64,000 nucleotides of DNA, taken from contig NZ_PDBS01000001.1 of assembly GCF_002572525.1 (NCBI RefSeq), positions 3,286,001 through 3,350,000 on the forward strand, given 5' to 3'. The notes under the pieces were generated by a model. That model was given only the letters and a program-made list of their open reading frames with translations, was not told the origin of the DNA and searched no databases. Source of the stretch: Natrinema sp. CBA1119 (GTDB lineage: Archaea > Halobacteriota > Halobacteria > Halobacteriales > Natrialbaceae). Shown here piece after piece: positions 36,849 through 45,862 of the stretch. The position numbers were made by a program, and so were the translations under genes. How positions within the stretch are numbered: position 1 is the first letter of the stretch; each line of letters starts with the position of its first letter.

Positions 36849-38276
36849 ATGACATATGACTGTTCGTTCCTCGAGGCGCTCGACCTCGCGGACGATCAGA
36901 TATCCTTCGCGGACGGCCGACGCGAATCGCACGCTGCGGACTTCGGGACGGAGCAAAACGACGGTGACGGCGTGCTCCCGGACGCCGTCGTCTGGCCCGA
37001 GTGCACGGACGACGTCTCGGCCGTGCTCGCCGCTGCGACCGACCGCGGCGTCCCCGTGACCCCCTACGCTGCTGGGACGGGACTCGAGGGCAACGCCGTC
37101 CCGGCTCACGGCGGCATCAGCCTCGACCTCACGCGGATGGACGCGGTCGCCGACTACCGGCCCGACGACTTCCAGATCGACGTCGGGACGGGGGTCATCG
37201 GCTCCGACGTCGACGAGTACGTCGCCGGTGACGGCCTGTTCTTCCCGCCGTTACCCTCCTCCGGCGACATCTCGACGATCGGCGGGATGATCGCGACCGA
37301 CGCCAGCGGCATGCAGACCGTCCGGTACGGCGAGGTCGCCGATTGGGTACTCGGCCTCGAGGCCGTTCTCGCCGACGGCACCGTCGTCCGGACGGGCTCG
37401 CGAGCCATCAAGACCTCGAGCGGCTACAACCTGACAGACTTGCTCGTCGGCAGCGAAGGGACGCTGGCCGTCGTCACCGAAGCGACCCTCGAGCTCGCGG
37501 GCCGCCCCGAACAGATCCGCGGCGGCCGGGCGATCTTCGAGACGCTCGACGACGCGACCGAAGCGGTCTTCGACGCGGTCCGGACGGACGTCGGCGTCGC
37601 CCGGATCGAACTCGTCGACGGGCTGAGCGCGACGATGGCCAACGAGTATCTCGGGAGCGATCTCCCGGACGCGCCGATGGTCTTCCTCGAGTTTCACGCC
37701 AATCACGGCGTCGAGGAAGAGATCGACCTCTGCCGGACGATCTTCGAAGACCACGACGTCGCCCGCTTCGAGATGAGCGACGACGATGACGAGATGGACG
37801 CCCTCTGGCGGGCGCGTAGGGAACTGGCCTACGCCGTCAGGAGTTACGATCCCGCCCTCGAGCCGCTCCACCCCGGCGACGTGACGGTACCGATCAGTTC
37901 CTATCCGACGGTGGTCCGGGAGGCGAAACGACTGGCTGACGAGTACGACCTCCTGGTTCCCTGTTTCGGCCACGCGGGCGATGGCAACCTCCACTACAGC
38001 GTTCTCGTCGACCCCGACGATCCCGATCAGGTCGAACACGGCGAGGAGTGTTATCGAGAGATCGTAGAACTCGCGATCGAACTGGGCGGAACCGCGACGG
38101 GAGAGCACGGTATCGGACAGGGAAAACGAGAATACCTCGAGCCCGAACACGGGGCCGGCGCGGTCGAGGCAATGCGAACGATCAAGCGAGCGCTCGATCC
38201 GACCGACACACTCAATCCGGGGAAGATATTCCCCGAAACGGCCGCCGGCGAACGGATCAACGGCCGGGACCGCTAG
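36849..38276 (+). CDS. FAD-binding oxidoreductase, D-lactate/glycolate dehydrogenase type
   Basis: VAO-family flavoprotein (GlcD/Dld-like), 475 residues, oxidising a 2-hydroxyacid. The FAD-binding segments are PYAAGTGLEGNAVPAHGGISLDL and STIGGMIATDASGMQTVRYG (both in the N-terminal PCMH-type domain, residues 45-215). The C-terminal cap domain ends with the signature CFGHAGDGNLHYSVLV and GTATGEHGIGQGKREYL. No iron-sulfur domain follows, so electrons probably go to a quinone or separate protein. ATG 36849 gives MTYDCSFLEAL; a gatac sequence about 27 bases upstream may be the TATA box. Confidence 0.9.
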   Translation: MTYDCSFLEALDLADDQISFADGRRESHAADFGTEQNDGDGVLPDAVVWPECTDDVSAVLAAATDRGVPVTPYAAGTGLEGNAVPAHGGISLDLTRMDAVADYRPDDFQIDVGTGVIGSDVDEYVAGDGLFFPPLPSSGDISTIGGMIATDASGMQTVRYGEVADWVLGLEAVLADGTVVRTGSRAIKTSSGYNLTDLLVGSEGTLAVVTEATLELAGRPEQIRGGRAIFETLDDATEAVFDAVRTDVGVARIELVDGLSATMANEYLGSDLPDAPMVFLEFHANHGVEEEIDLCRTIFEDHDVARFEMSDDDDEMDALWRARRELAYAVRSYDPALEPLHPGDVTVPISSYPTVVREAKRLADEYDLLVPCFGHAGDGNLHYSVLVDPDDPDQVEHGEECYREIVELAIELGGTATGEHGIGQGKREYLEPEHGAGAVEAMRTIKRALDPTDTLNPGKIFPETAAGERINGRDR

Positions 38277-38436
38277 GTGCGGCCACCTCGCTCGGCGGTG
38301 ACCTCGCAGTCGACCGAAATCACGACACGCAGTCGATCGGAATCACGACATCCGGTCCTCGGCGTCACCGTTGCTGTCGGCCGGAAGGACGATATGAGTG
38401 GTCTGTCTTTTCTCTCGAACGGTATTGGATTCAATT

Positions 38437-39336
38437 ATGACTCCGATGGACCACCGGCGACCTGCGCTTGACCGTCGCCGGTTTCTCACGTGTGCGTGTA
38501 CCGCAGTCGCCGGGACGGCCATCGCATCGGGAACCGGTTCGGCGGCCGTCGGTGACGGCGATCTGACGATCGAAGTCGTCCGCCACGACTCCGTCGAGCC
38601 GACCGACGACGCGCTCGAGTCCGTCCTCGAGGGCGTCGAACTGTTCGCCGAGACGTGGACGGACGCGACCCCGGGGACGGCCGAAGTGACGACGGACGAA
38701 CCCTCGGTCGCGACGTTCGGAGTGTCTCCGTCGCACGGCGAGACGCTCGACGCGATCGAAACCGACGACGCGCTCAGATCCGATCGGACGCCGGAAACGG
38801 TGACGTTGTTCGTCGTCGAAGACGGAACGACGACCGCGGGTGCGATGCGTTCGTACGCGGGACACGACGGGAGCGAATACGCAGCGGCCGGAGCGTACGG
38901 CTACGTCAATACCGAACTCGTCGATCTGCTCGGCTGGCGGTTCGGGGCACCGCGGGAACTCGTTCGGAACTTCGCGGCCCACGAGTGCGGGCACGCTGTC
39001 ATCGGCTGGGCCGACTTTCCGTACTATCCGGCCGACGAGCCCGACCGCGACCGCTCGCCGGTGGTTCGCGCACACAGCTGTGGCGCACAGGACCATCCCG
39101 CAGCCAGCGGCTGGTTCGTCCGACACGGGATCACGCCGATGGCCACGGGCTACTCGGCGATGGAAAGTCGGAATACGCCGCGAAATCACCGGTTTGCGAC
39201 CGAAGCCGATGCGATCGACGTTTACGCGGATCCCGCCGACGAGGCCTGGTCGTACTTCAACATGGACTACATCGCCGCGTTCTCGGAAACGTCTCGAGCG
39301 GCAATGGGCGAACACTACCGGCAGTTCTTTTCGTGA
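38437..39336 (+). CDS. Tat-exported HExxH protein, putative zinc protease
   Basis: A 299-residue protein with Tat signal RRRFLTCACTAVAGTAIASG, so it is folded before export. A HExxH zinc site, HECGH (H182, E183, H186), lies in FAAHECGHAVIGWADF. Possible further ligands are in VRAHSCGAQDH and the MATGYSAMESRN region, but the third ligand is not certain. The upstream part, VRHDSVEPTDDALESVLEGVELFAETW, resembles metzincin-like pro-sequences. I do not recognise an established family. ATG 38437 is chosen because the signal peptide starts there; the nearby ATG at 38446 is also possible. Confidence 0.68.
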   Translation: MTPMDHRRPALDRRRFLTCACTAVAGTAIASGTGSAAVGDGDLTIEVVRHDSVEPTDDALESVLEGVELFAETWTDATPGTAEVTTDEPSVATFGVSPSHGETLDAIETDDALRSDRTPETVTLFVVEDGTTTAGAMRSYAGHDGSEYAAAGAYGYVNTELVDLLGWRFGAPRELVRNFAAHECGHAVIGWADFPYYPADEPDRDRSPVVRAHSCGAQDHPAASGWFVRHGITPMATGYSAMESRNTPRNHRFATEADAIDVYADPADEAWSYFNMDYIAAFSETSRAAMGEHYRQFFS

Positions 39337-39473
39337 CGCCCGTGGACTCCCCCGTTTCTCGGCCGAGGCGGTCTCGAGACACAGTTTTTATTGCTGTACA
39401 TCGAATCTGTCGGAGGTAGTTACGTTCGGTCGAGCGAGAAGCGCGTCTCGCTTCCACCAGGTTGGTATTTAGA

Positions 39474-41021
39474 ATGAGAGGAAGGATTCACGTTGACGTC
39501 CGATCTAGTTTGAGTCTCCTCGGCACGGTGCTGAAGTATCTCTCGCTTTCCCTGCTGGTTCCGACGGCCGTCGCACTGTTCTACCGGGAGAGTCCGCTTC
39601 CGTTTCTCGTCGCGCTCGTCGTCGCCGTCGCCGTCGGGACGGGTCTCGAGCGCCTCGAGCCCGACCCGGACCTCGAGCACCGCGAAGCGTTCTTGCTCGT
39701 CGCACTGACGTGGTTAGTGCTCCCGCTCGTCGGGATGATCCCGTATCTCGTCGCCGGGACAGGGACGATCGCACATCCCGTCAACGCGCTGTTCGAGAGC
39801 ATGAGCGGGTTCACGACGACCGGCGCGACGGTCATGGGCGAGATTTCCGTCGAGACCCACTCGCGGTCGATCATGCTGTGGCGACAGCTCACCCAGTGGC
39901 TCGGCGGGATGGGAATCATCGTGCTCATGGTCGCGATCCTCTCTGAGCTCTCCGTCGGTGGCACACAGCTCATTCGGGAGGAATCACCGGGGCTACAGGT
40001 CGAGAAGCTAACGCCGCGAATCAGGCAAACGGCGCGGGCGCTCTGGCTGATCTACGCCTGGTTCACGCTCGCAGCGGTGGCCGTCTACTACGGGCTTCAT
40101 CTCGCCGGGCTAGCCCCGAACATGACGTTTTACAACGCCGTCTCCCACGCGCTCACGTCGCTGCCGACCGGCGGGTTCTCGCCGGAGGGGCGCAGCGTCG
40201 AGGCGTTCGAACCGATCGTCCAGTGGGCGGTCATGGTCTTCATGATCGTCGCCGGGGCGAACTTCGCGCTCTACTGGTACGCCTGGCGCGGCCACCCCGA
40301 ACGCCTGACGAGCAACGCCGAGTTCCGATCGTATATTCTGTCGATGGGTGTCGTCGGCGGTCTCCTCTCCCTGCTCCTCTTCCTCGGGGTCGGCCTCGAG
40401 ACGGTGCCGGAGAGCGTCGCCGCGATTCCGGGGAGTCTCGAGCGCTCGCTGCGCCACGGCCTCTTCCAGACGCTCGCGATCGTGACGACAACGGGCTACG
40501 CCAGTATGGACTTCAACACGTGGAGCGAGTCGACGCAGGTGATTCTCCTGTTCGCGATGTTCCTCGGCGGCTCGGCGGGATCCGCGGCCGGCTCGATCAA
40601 GATCGTCCGCTGGTACGTCGTCCAGAAATCGATCCGACGCGAACTCTTCACACTCGTCCATCCGCAGGCGATCCGCCCGGTTCGAATGGGCGGTACCGGT
40701 GAGGTCATCGACGAGGAGACCATTCACGGCATCTTCGTCTTCATCGCGCTCTTTCTGACGCTGTTCGTCGTCTCCACCGTCTTGCTCTTCCTCGACGCCT
40801 ATCGAACGCCGGGTCTCTCGCTGTCGGCGCTCGAGGCCACGAGCGCGACGATCGCGACGCTCGGGAACATCGGTCCGGGCGTCGGCGTCGTCGGACCGAT
40901 GAACAGCTACGAGCCCTTCTCGGGGGCTGCAAAGCTGTACATGAGCTTCCTCATGTGGATCGGCCGACTCGAGATCCTCTCCGTGCTGGTAATCCTGACG
41001 CCGGCGTACTGGCGCTCCTGA
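39474..41021 (+). CDS. trkH: TrkH-family potassium uptake protein
   Basis: Membrane pore subunit of a Trk-type K+ transporter, which would help maintain the high cytoplasmic K+ of haloarchaea. The four pore loops with the selectivity glycines are SGFTTTGATVM, SLPTGGFSPEG, VTTTGYASMDFN and ATIATLGNIGPG. The protein has 515 residues and about ten transmembrane helices, with the cytoplasmic loop ESPGLQVEKLTPRIRQTARA between pore units. ATG 39474 (MRGRIHVDV) is the first methionine of the normal TrkH N-terminus. No TrkA-type regulatory gene is adjacent. Confidence 0.94.
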   Translation: MRGRIHVDVRSSLSLLGTVLKYLSLSLLVPTAVALFYRESPLPFLVALVVAVAVGTGLERLEPDPDLEHREAFLLVALTWLVLPLVGMIPYLVAGTGTIAHPVNALFESMSGFTTTGATVMGEISVETHSRSIMLWRQLTQWLGGMGIIVLMVAILSELSVGGTQLIREESPGLQVEKLTPRIRQTARALWLIYAWFTLAAVAVYYGLHLAGLAPNMTFYNAVSHALTSLPTGGFSPEGRSVEAFEPIVQWAVMVFMIVAGANFALYWYAWRGHPERLTSNAEFRSYILSMGVVGGLLSLLLFLGVGLETVPESVAAIPGSLERSLRHGLFQTLAIVTTTGYASMDFNTWSESTQVILLFAMFLGGSAGSAAGSIKIVRWYVVQKSIRRELFTLVHPQAIRPVRMGGTGEVIDEETIHGIFVFIALFLTLFVVSTVLLFLDAYRTPGLSLSALEATSATIATLGNIGPGVGVVGPMNSYEPFSGAAKLYMSFLMWIGRLEILSVLVILTPAYWRS

Positions 41022-41081
41022 CGGCCCTCGTCCCCTGCCGGCGACCCAACCGTTAAGACGCGGGTGCTGTCACCATCCTCC

Positions 41082-42527
41082 ATGGTAAATAATAGCATTT
41101 CCGAGGCGATCGAGGCGGCGGCGACGACCTACGGACTCTCCCTCTCCGAGGCCGAGCGAGAGGGCTACACGGCCGAAGCGGAGGCGACCGCCGCCCTGCT
41201 CGGTGACCTCGAGCCGACGACGACCCGGTCCGGTCCCGCGGCGAACGTCGGGGAAGACGACGACGAGTACAACGCCTTCCTGTATCGGTGCGAGCTGTCC
41301 GGCGCCGAGTCGGGCCCGCTCGCGGGGACCGAAATCGCGGTCAAGGACAACATCGCCGTCGCGGGCGTCCCGATGACCTGCGGCTCGGACGCGCTCGCCT
41401 TCGAGCCCGAGTACCACGCGGCCGTCACCGAGCGGTTGCTCGACGCGGGCGCGGACCTCGTCGGGACGACGAACATGGACGAGTTCGCCTACTTCACCAC
41501 GAGCGAGACCTGCGCGCACGGGCCCGTCGAGAACCCGAGTGCCGAGGGCGTGCCGGGCGGCTCCTCGAGCGGGAGCGGGGCGGCCGTCGCCGCCGGGCTG
41601 GTCGACGCGGCGCTGGGCACCGACACCGGCGGCTCGGTTCGCATCCCCGCCTCCTTCTGTGGCGTTGTCGGGTTCAAACCGACGTTCCGGACCGTGCCGC
41701 GGTTCGGCTTCGCGGACCTGGCGACCTCACTCGACCATATCGGCCCGCTCGCGCCCGACGTGGAGACGGCGGCCACCGTCCTCGAGGCGATCAACGGTCC
41801 CGACCGCCGCGATCCGTCGACGGCCGGGATGCGCGAACCGACCCCGACCGACGGGCTGGATCGCGACATCGACGGACTGACGGTCGGCCTCGTGACCGAG
41901 GCACAGGACGGCGCCGACGGCGATGTCGCTGCGGCCGTCGATCGAGCGGCCGACCGACTGGCGGCGGCGGGCGCGACCGTCGAACCGGCGTCGCTCCCCG
42001 ATTTCGAGACCCAGTCGCTGGTCAACGCCGCCGTCACCGCCACGGAGTTCACGACGCTGGTCGCGCAGGCGGGGCAGGACTACGGCGTCGGAACCGGCTA
42101 CAGCGAGCCCTGGCGCGAGGCGGTGGCGTCGATGGACGCGGACGAACTGGGCGAGAACGTGCGCGCTCGACTCGTCCTCGGGCGGGCGCTAACCGCGGTC
42201 GACAACGATGAGGGGTACGTGGCTGCGCAGAACGTTCGCCGGGAGTTCGAGGGCGTCGTCGACGACCGACTCACGGACTGCGACGCGCTGGCGTTGCCGA
42301 CGACGCCGATGAGCGCGCCCGATTACGGCGAGATCAGCGAGGACGCGGACCTCCTGCGAACGATCGCCAACACCGGTCCGTTCAACCTCACCGGCCATCC
42401 GGCGCTCTCGGTTCCGGTCGCGACGGAGAGAGGGGACGGTGATCCGGTCGGCTGTCAGCTCGTGACCGACTGGTACGACGAGGCGACGGCCGTCGCACTC
42501 GGTCGGGCGCTCGAGGCCGCCGAGTGA
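41082..42527 (+). CDS. Amidase-signature family protein
   Basis: Ser-cisSer-Lys hydrolase acting on carboxylic amides, 481 residues. The catalytic Lys is in GTEIAVKDNIAVAG, and the two serines are in GGSSSGSGAAVAAGLVD and GTDTGGSVRIPASFCG. It resembles GatA, but the MDEFAYFTTSETCAHGPVENP region differs from the MDEFGMGSSTENS of the tRNA amidotransferase, and no GatB/C gene is near, so general amidase is the safer call. ATG 41082 is preceded by a TATA-like gttaag about 28 bases upstream. It converges with the ThDP enzyme gene. Confidence 0.88.
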   Translation: MVNNSISEAIEAAATTYGLSLSEAEREGYTAEAEATAALLGDLEPTTTRSGPAANVGEDDDEYNAFLYRCELSGAESGPLAGTEIAVKDNIAVAGVPMTCGSDALAFEPEYHAAVTERLLDAGADLVGTTNMDEFAYFTTSETCAHGPVENPSAEGVPGGSSSGSGAAVAAGLVDAALGTDTGGSVRIPASFCGVVGFKPTFRTVPRFGFADLATSLDHIGPLAPDVETAATVLEAINGPDRRDPSTAGMREPTPTDGLDRDIDGLTVGLVTEAQDGADGDVAAAVDRAADRLAAAGATVEPASLPDFETQSLVNAAVTATEFTTLVAQAGQDYGVGTGYSEPWREAVASMDADELGENVRARLVLGRALTAVDNDEGYVAAQNVRREFEGVVDDRLTDCDALALPTTPMSAPDYGEISEDADLLRTIANTGPFNLTGHPALSVPVATERGDGDPVGCQLVTDWYDEATAVALGRALEAAE

Positions 42528-42589
42528 GGGGTCTCGCGGTCGCCGACAGCGTCGTCCCGGGCGCCGGTTCTCCGGTGCCGTCTGGACCG

Positions 42590-44278
42590 TCAGTCCTGAA
42601 CCAGCACGTCCAGGACGTCCGGTCCCTCGCGCGTCAGCGCGTCCTCGAGTGCGCCCTCGATACCGTCCGGCGTCTCGATACGTTCGGCGCGCGCGCCGTG
42701 ACTCTCGGCGTTTTTCACGAGATCGACCGCCGGCTCGAAGTCCATCCCGACGAACTCGTAGTCGTCTTCTTCCCCGCCCATGAGGTGGAGCGTATTGTCC
42801 TTCAGGATCCGGTAGTTGCGGTTGTCCGAGATGACGACCGTCAGGTCCAGATCGTACCGGGCGGCGCTGTAGATCGAGTGCGGGTAGTACTGGTAGGAGC
42901 CGTCGCCGATGAAGCCGACCACGTCGCGGGGCTCCTCGAGTTGTTCTTCGGCGACGGCCGCGCCGACCGCGGCCGGCAGCCCGTACCCGAGGCCGCCGCC
43001 CTTGTTCGACATGTACTGTTCGGGGCCGAGGTCCCACCGGGTCAACATGGCGTACTTCGAGGTGACACCCTCGTCGACGATGGCCGCATCGCCGGCCACG
43101 CGCTCCATCGCGTCGACCAGTTCGGCCTTCGACGACCGCGGATCGTCCCCGTCGGCCTCGCCGTAGCCGGCCATCTGGGACTCGACGGTCTCCTTGACCT
43201 CCGCGACTTCCGCGAGCCGGTCGGCCACGACGTCATCGGAGAGTTTCCCGCGAACGCGCTCGGTGAGATCCTGCATACCGAGCCCCGGGTCGCCGATCAC
43301 TGCCGCGTCGGCGGGCTGATTCTTGCCGACCTGCCAGGCGTCGTCGCTCAGGTGGATGCAGGTCGTGTCGGGATCGACCAGCGCCTCCTCGTGGCGGGTC
43401 AGCGTCGTGTTCGTCGAACAGCCGGCGAAGAGTATCGTATCGGTGTCCATCAACATCGCGGCCAGACTCTCGCTGGTCGGCAGGTAGGAGACCCACTGCT
43501 CGTGGTCTGTGGGGAAGTCCACTTCGCAGGAGAGGATCTCCCCGTGGACGCGGGCACCCGTCGCCTCCGCGAGTTCGACCGCCGCGGCAACGGCGTCGGC
43601 ACCGGAGCGAGCGACGTGGTCCCCGACGACCATCACCGGATCGTCTGCGTCGGCCAGCAGGTCGGCAGCGCGCTCGAGTTGTGCCGGATCGCCGCTGCCC
43701 GCGTTCGGAATCGGACCAAGTCGTTCGGGCTCGGCGTCGGTTTCCTCGAGCATCACGTCGAGGGGCAGTCCGAGGAAGACGGGGCCGGTCGGGGGCGTCA
43801 TCGCGACCCGGAACGCCCGGCGGAGCATCGTCGGCAGCGCCGAGACGTCCAGTACCTCGTCGGACCACTTGCAGAACTGATCGGCCATGTCGACCAGATC
43901 ACCCGAGAGAATCGGCTCCTCGTGGCGGAAGTCCGTGCTGTGATTCCCCGCCGTCACGACCAGCGGCGCGCCGGCGATCTTGGCCGCGTAGAGGTTACCG
44001 AGCCCGTGGGCCAATCCCGGCGCGATGTGGAGATTCGCCACGCCGACCGGGGTGATCGAGTCGTCGTGGTGGGCGTGATACCGCCTGCGCTGAGCGTAGC
44101 CACCGGCCATTCCCACTGCGATGTCCTCGTGGAGCCCGAGTCGGTACTCGAGGTCGCTCCGGCCGATCGCGTCCATGATCGGCAGTTCGGTCGTTCCCGG
44201 ATTGCCGAAGACGTAGTCGACGCCGTACGACTCGAGGGCGTCGGTGAAGAGATCCGCACCCGTATAGCTATCTGCCAT
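42590..44278 (-). CDS. ThDP-dependent decarboxylase/acetolactate synthase-like enzyme
   Basis: Thiamine-diphosphate enzyme of 562 residues with the three-domain layout of benzoylformate decarboxylase and acetolactate synthase. The N-terminal domain has the catalytic glutamate in LGLHEDIAVGMAGGYA and starts YGVDYVFGNPGTTELPIMD. The diphosphate/Mg site is FIGDGSYQYYPHSIYSA, with SDNRNYRILK as its asparagine-containing end. No FAD-site conservation is evident. The substrate is not assignable. ATG 44278 is 110 bases from the divergent prenyltransferase gene. The only shared feature with the convergent amidase gene is position. Confidence 0.87.
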   Translation of the reverse strand: MADSYTGADLFTDALESYGVDYVFGNPGTTELPIMDAIGRSDLEYRLGLHEDIAVGMAGGYAQRRRYHAHHDDSITPVGVANLHIAPGLAHGLGNLYAAKIAGAPLVVTAGNHSTDFRHEEPILSGDLVDMADQFCKWSDEVLDVSALPTMLRRAFRVAMTPPTGPVFLGLPLDVMLEETDAEPERLGPIPNAGSGDPAQLERAADLLADADDPVMVVGDHVARSGADAVAAAVELAEATGARVHGEILSCEVDFPTDHEQWVSYLPTSESLAAMLMDTDTILFAGCSTNTTLTRHEEALVDPDTTCIHLSDDAWQVGKNQPADAAVIGDPGLGMQDLTERVRGKLSDDVVADRLAEVAEVKETVESQMAGYGEADGDDPRSSKAELVDAMERVAGDAAIVDEGVTSKYAMLTRWDLGPEQYMSNKGGGLGYGLPAAVGAAVAEEQLEEPRDVVGFIGDGSYQYYPHSIYSAARYDLDLTVVISDNRNYRILKDNTLHLMGGEEDDYEFVGMDFEPAVDLVKNAESHGARAERIETPDGIEGALEDALTREGPDVLDVLVQD

Positions 44279-44357
44279 GCTCACTCGTGGCACGCCATCT
44301 CACATCAAATTGTGTGTTCCGGCGGGTCGGTTCCAGCTCGTGCGGCCCCGGCCCGGG

Positions 44358-44365
44358 TATTATAC
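44358..44365 (+). promoter_or_regulatory. TATA box of the ubiA-like gene
   Basis: The sequence tattatac is centred 27 bases before the ATG at 44388, giving leaderless geometry. An intact promoter in front of a frameshifted gene suggests a recent lesion or a sequence error. Confidence 0.5.
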
Positions 44366-44387
44366 TTCAGTTCGTTGTCGCCCGCAT

Positions 44388-45247
44388 ATGGCCCTCGCCA
44401 GGGACGCCGCCGGAGTCGACACGACCGCTCGAGCGCTCTGGTCGCAGGTTCATCCCGTCTTCATGACGCCGCCGCTCGCGGCCTCGCTGTTCGGCGCGAT
44501 CCTCGCCGGAACCGTCGACCCGCTGACCGCGGCGGTTCACGTCGTCGCGATGTTTGCCGCGGTCTACACGGCACACGTGAAAGACGGCTACGTCGATTTC
44601 CACGTCCGCGGCGAGGACGACGACCATCCGTTGACCGAACGCGGCTGTTGGATCGCACTCGGACTGTCGACGGCGGTGTTCGCGCTGTGTTGTGTGGCCC
44701 TGGGACTTCTCGTCGGTCCGGTCGCGGTCGTACTGGTCGTTCCGACGTGGTTGATCGCCTACCACCACGCGCCGCAACTCGACACGAACCCGGTGACGGC
44801 GACGACCGGCTACCCCCTGGGTATCGCCCTGTCCATGCTCGGGGGTTCTACGTGCAAGCAGGGACGATCGGGGTCGTTCCGCTCGGTTTCGCCGTCGTCT
44901 TCCTCACGCTCCTCTCCGGGATCAAGGTGATCGACGACACGCAGGACTACGCGTACGATCGCTCGATCGAGAAACGGACCGTCGCGGTCGTCGTCGGCCC
45001 TGACCGTGCGTACAGCGTCGCTTACGGACTGATGGCTGTCGCACTACTGGTCGTGGTCGCTTTCGCCATCGCTCGTCTCTTCCCCCTTACGTCCCTCCTC
45101 GCGGTTCTCGCGTTCGTCGCGGTCGCCGGGGTCGCGCGACGGGCGGATCCCGAACTCGCGACCATGTTACTCATCCGCGGCTCCTACGTCTTCCTCGCCG
45201 TCCTCGTGGCCGCGGTTCGGTTCGATCCGCTCGGCCGCCTGGTGTGA
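44388..45247 (+). pseudogene. UbiA-family prenyltransferase, frameshifted at a G5 run
   Basis: Membrane prenyltransferase related to UbiA, with the haloarchaeal features HVKDGYVDFHVRGEDDDHPLT and a second Asp-rich motif, DDTQDYAYDRSIEKRT. The first frame runs from ATG 44388 to 44930 but loses sense after YPLGIALSMLGG at 44841-44845 (ggggg). The remaining half (FYVQAGTIGVVPLGFAVVF ... RFDPLGRLV) continues in the -1 frame to 45247. One additional G in the run would restore a 286-residue protein with about eight helices. The reaction is probably transfer of an isoprenoid chain to an unidentified acceptor. Confidence 0.85.
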
Positions 45248-45283
45248 GCGCCTTCGGTCCGACTTTTCGGTACTCGAGGCGGT

Positions 45284-45532
45284 CTACACCGATCGCCGAT
45301 AGCCACATCTCGGACAGTACATCGTCCCGTCTCTGATGAGCGTGTGACTCTCGTCGCAGTGCCCGCAGACACAGCCGACGGAGACGCCGACCTCTCGGGC
45401 GAGCCCGGCCAGCGTGTGCTGTAACTGCTGCTGGCGCTGCTCCGTCGCCTTGAGGCGATCGTCGAGGACGGCCAACTGTGCCGTCGTTCGTTCGCGACGG
45501 GGGTCGGAAACGCGGGTTGAACGAGGCGTCAT
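45284..45532 (-). CDS. Small coiled-coil zinc-ribbon protein
   Basis: An 82-residue protein. The middle third (LAVLDDRLKATEQRQQQLQH) is a predicted coiled coil. The C-terminus forms a zinc ribbon with CGHC (56-59) and CPRC (73-76), followed by GYRRSV. No known family. The fold suggests a dimerising metal-binding adaptor or nucleic-acid-binding protein, but this is inference from composition. It converges with the ubiA-like gene. Confidence 0.68.
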   Translation of the reverse strand: MTPRSTRVSDPRRERTTAQLAVLDDRLKATEQRQQQLQHTLAGLAREVGVSVGCVCGHCDESHTLIRDGTMYCPRCGYRRSV

Positions 45533-45862
45533 AGTCGGTGTAGGTCGCCAGTGAGCAAATACTCATCTCTACCCGACAGCAGTCGTGAGACTCCTGTTGG
45601 CAGGCCATCGGCCCTCAGTTACGATTCCCGCTCACGATCTCAGGTAGCGCAACTGAACTCACACGTTGTCGGACAGTGAAGCACCGCTACGGGCACAACA
45701 GCAGTCGCTCACAAGTATTAGAGAGACGGGGTAGGTCAGTCAACGGTGGCCACACGTGGAAACCACGCGGGCTGAAAGGTGCTGCCTGACCGTGCCGCCT
45801 ACTACCTTCTCTTTGCTATCGCTACAAAAGGCCTCCGGAATCCGGGTCGACGAGAACCGTAA
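45533..45862. other. 330-base intergenic region with a possible structured RNA
   Basis: No protein gene is supported. Within it, 45734-45739 (ggtcag) can pair with 45786-45791 (ctgacc), enclosing the hairpin cgtgg-aaa-ccacg (45755-45767). This may be a small structured transcript or a remnant of a transposon end; the evidence is weak. Confidence 0.35.

Noticed and set aside
41082-42527. GatA subunit of Glu-tRNA(Gln) amidotransferase
   Set aside because: The region after the catalytic lysine differs from GatA and no gatB or gatC gene is adjacent; a general amidase is a safer call.
42524-45247. 907-codon plus-strand frame opposite the ThDP enzyme
   Set aside because: Only its last 130 codons are real (second half of the frameshifted ubiA-like gene); the rest is antisense to the ThDP gene.
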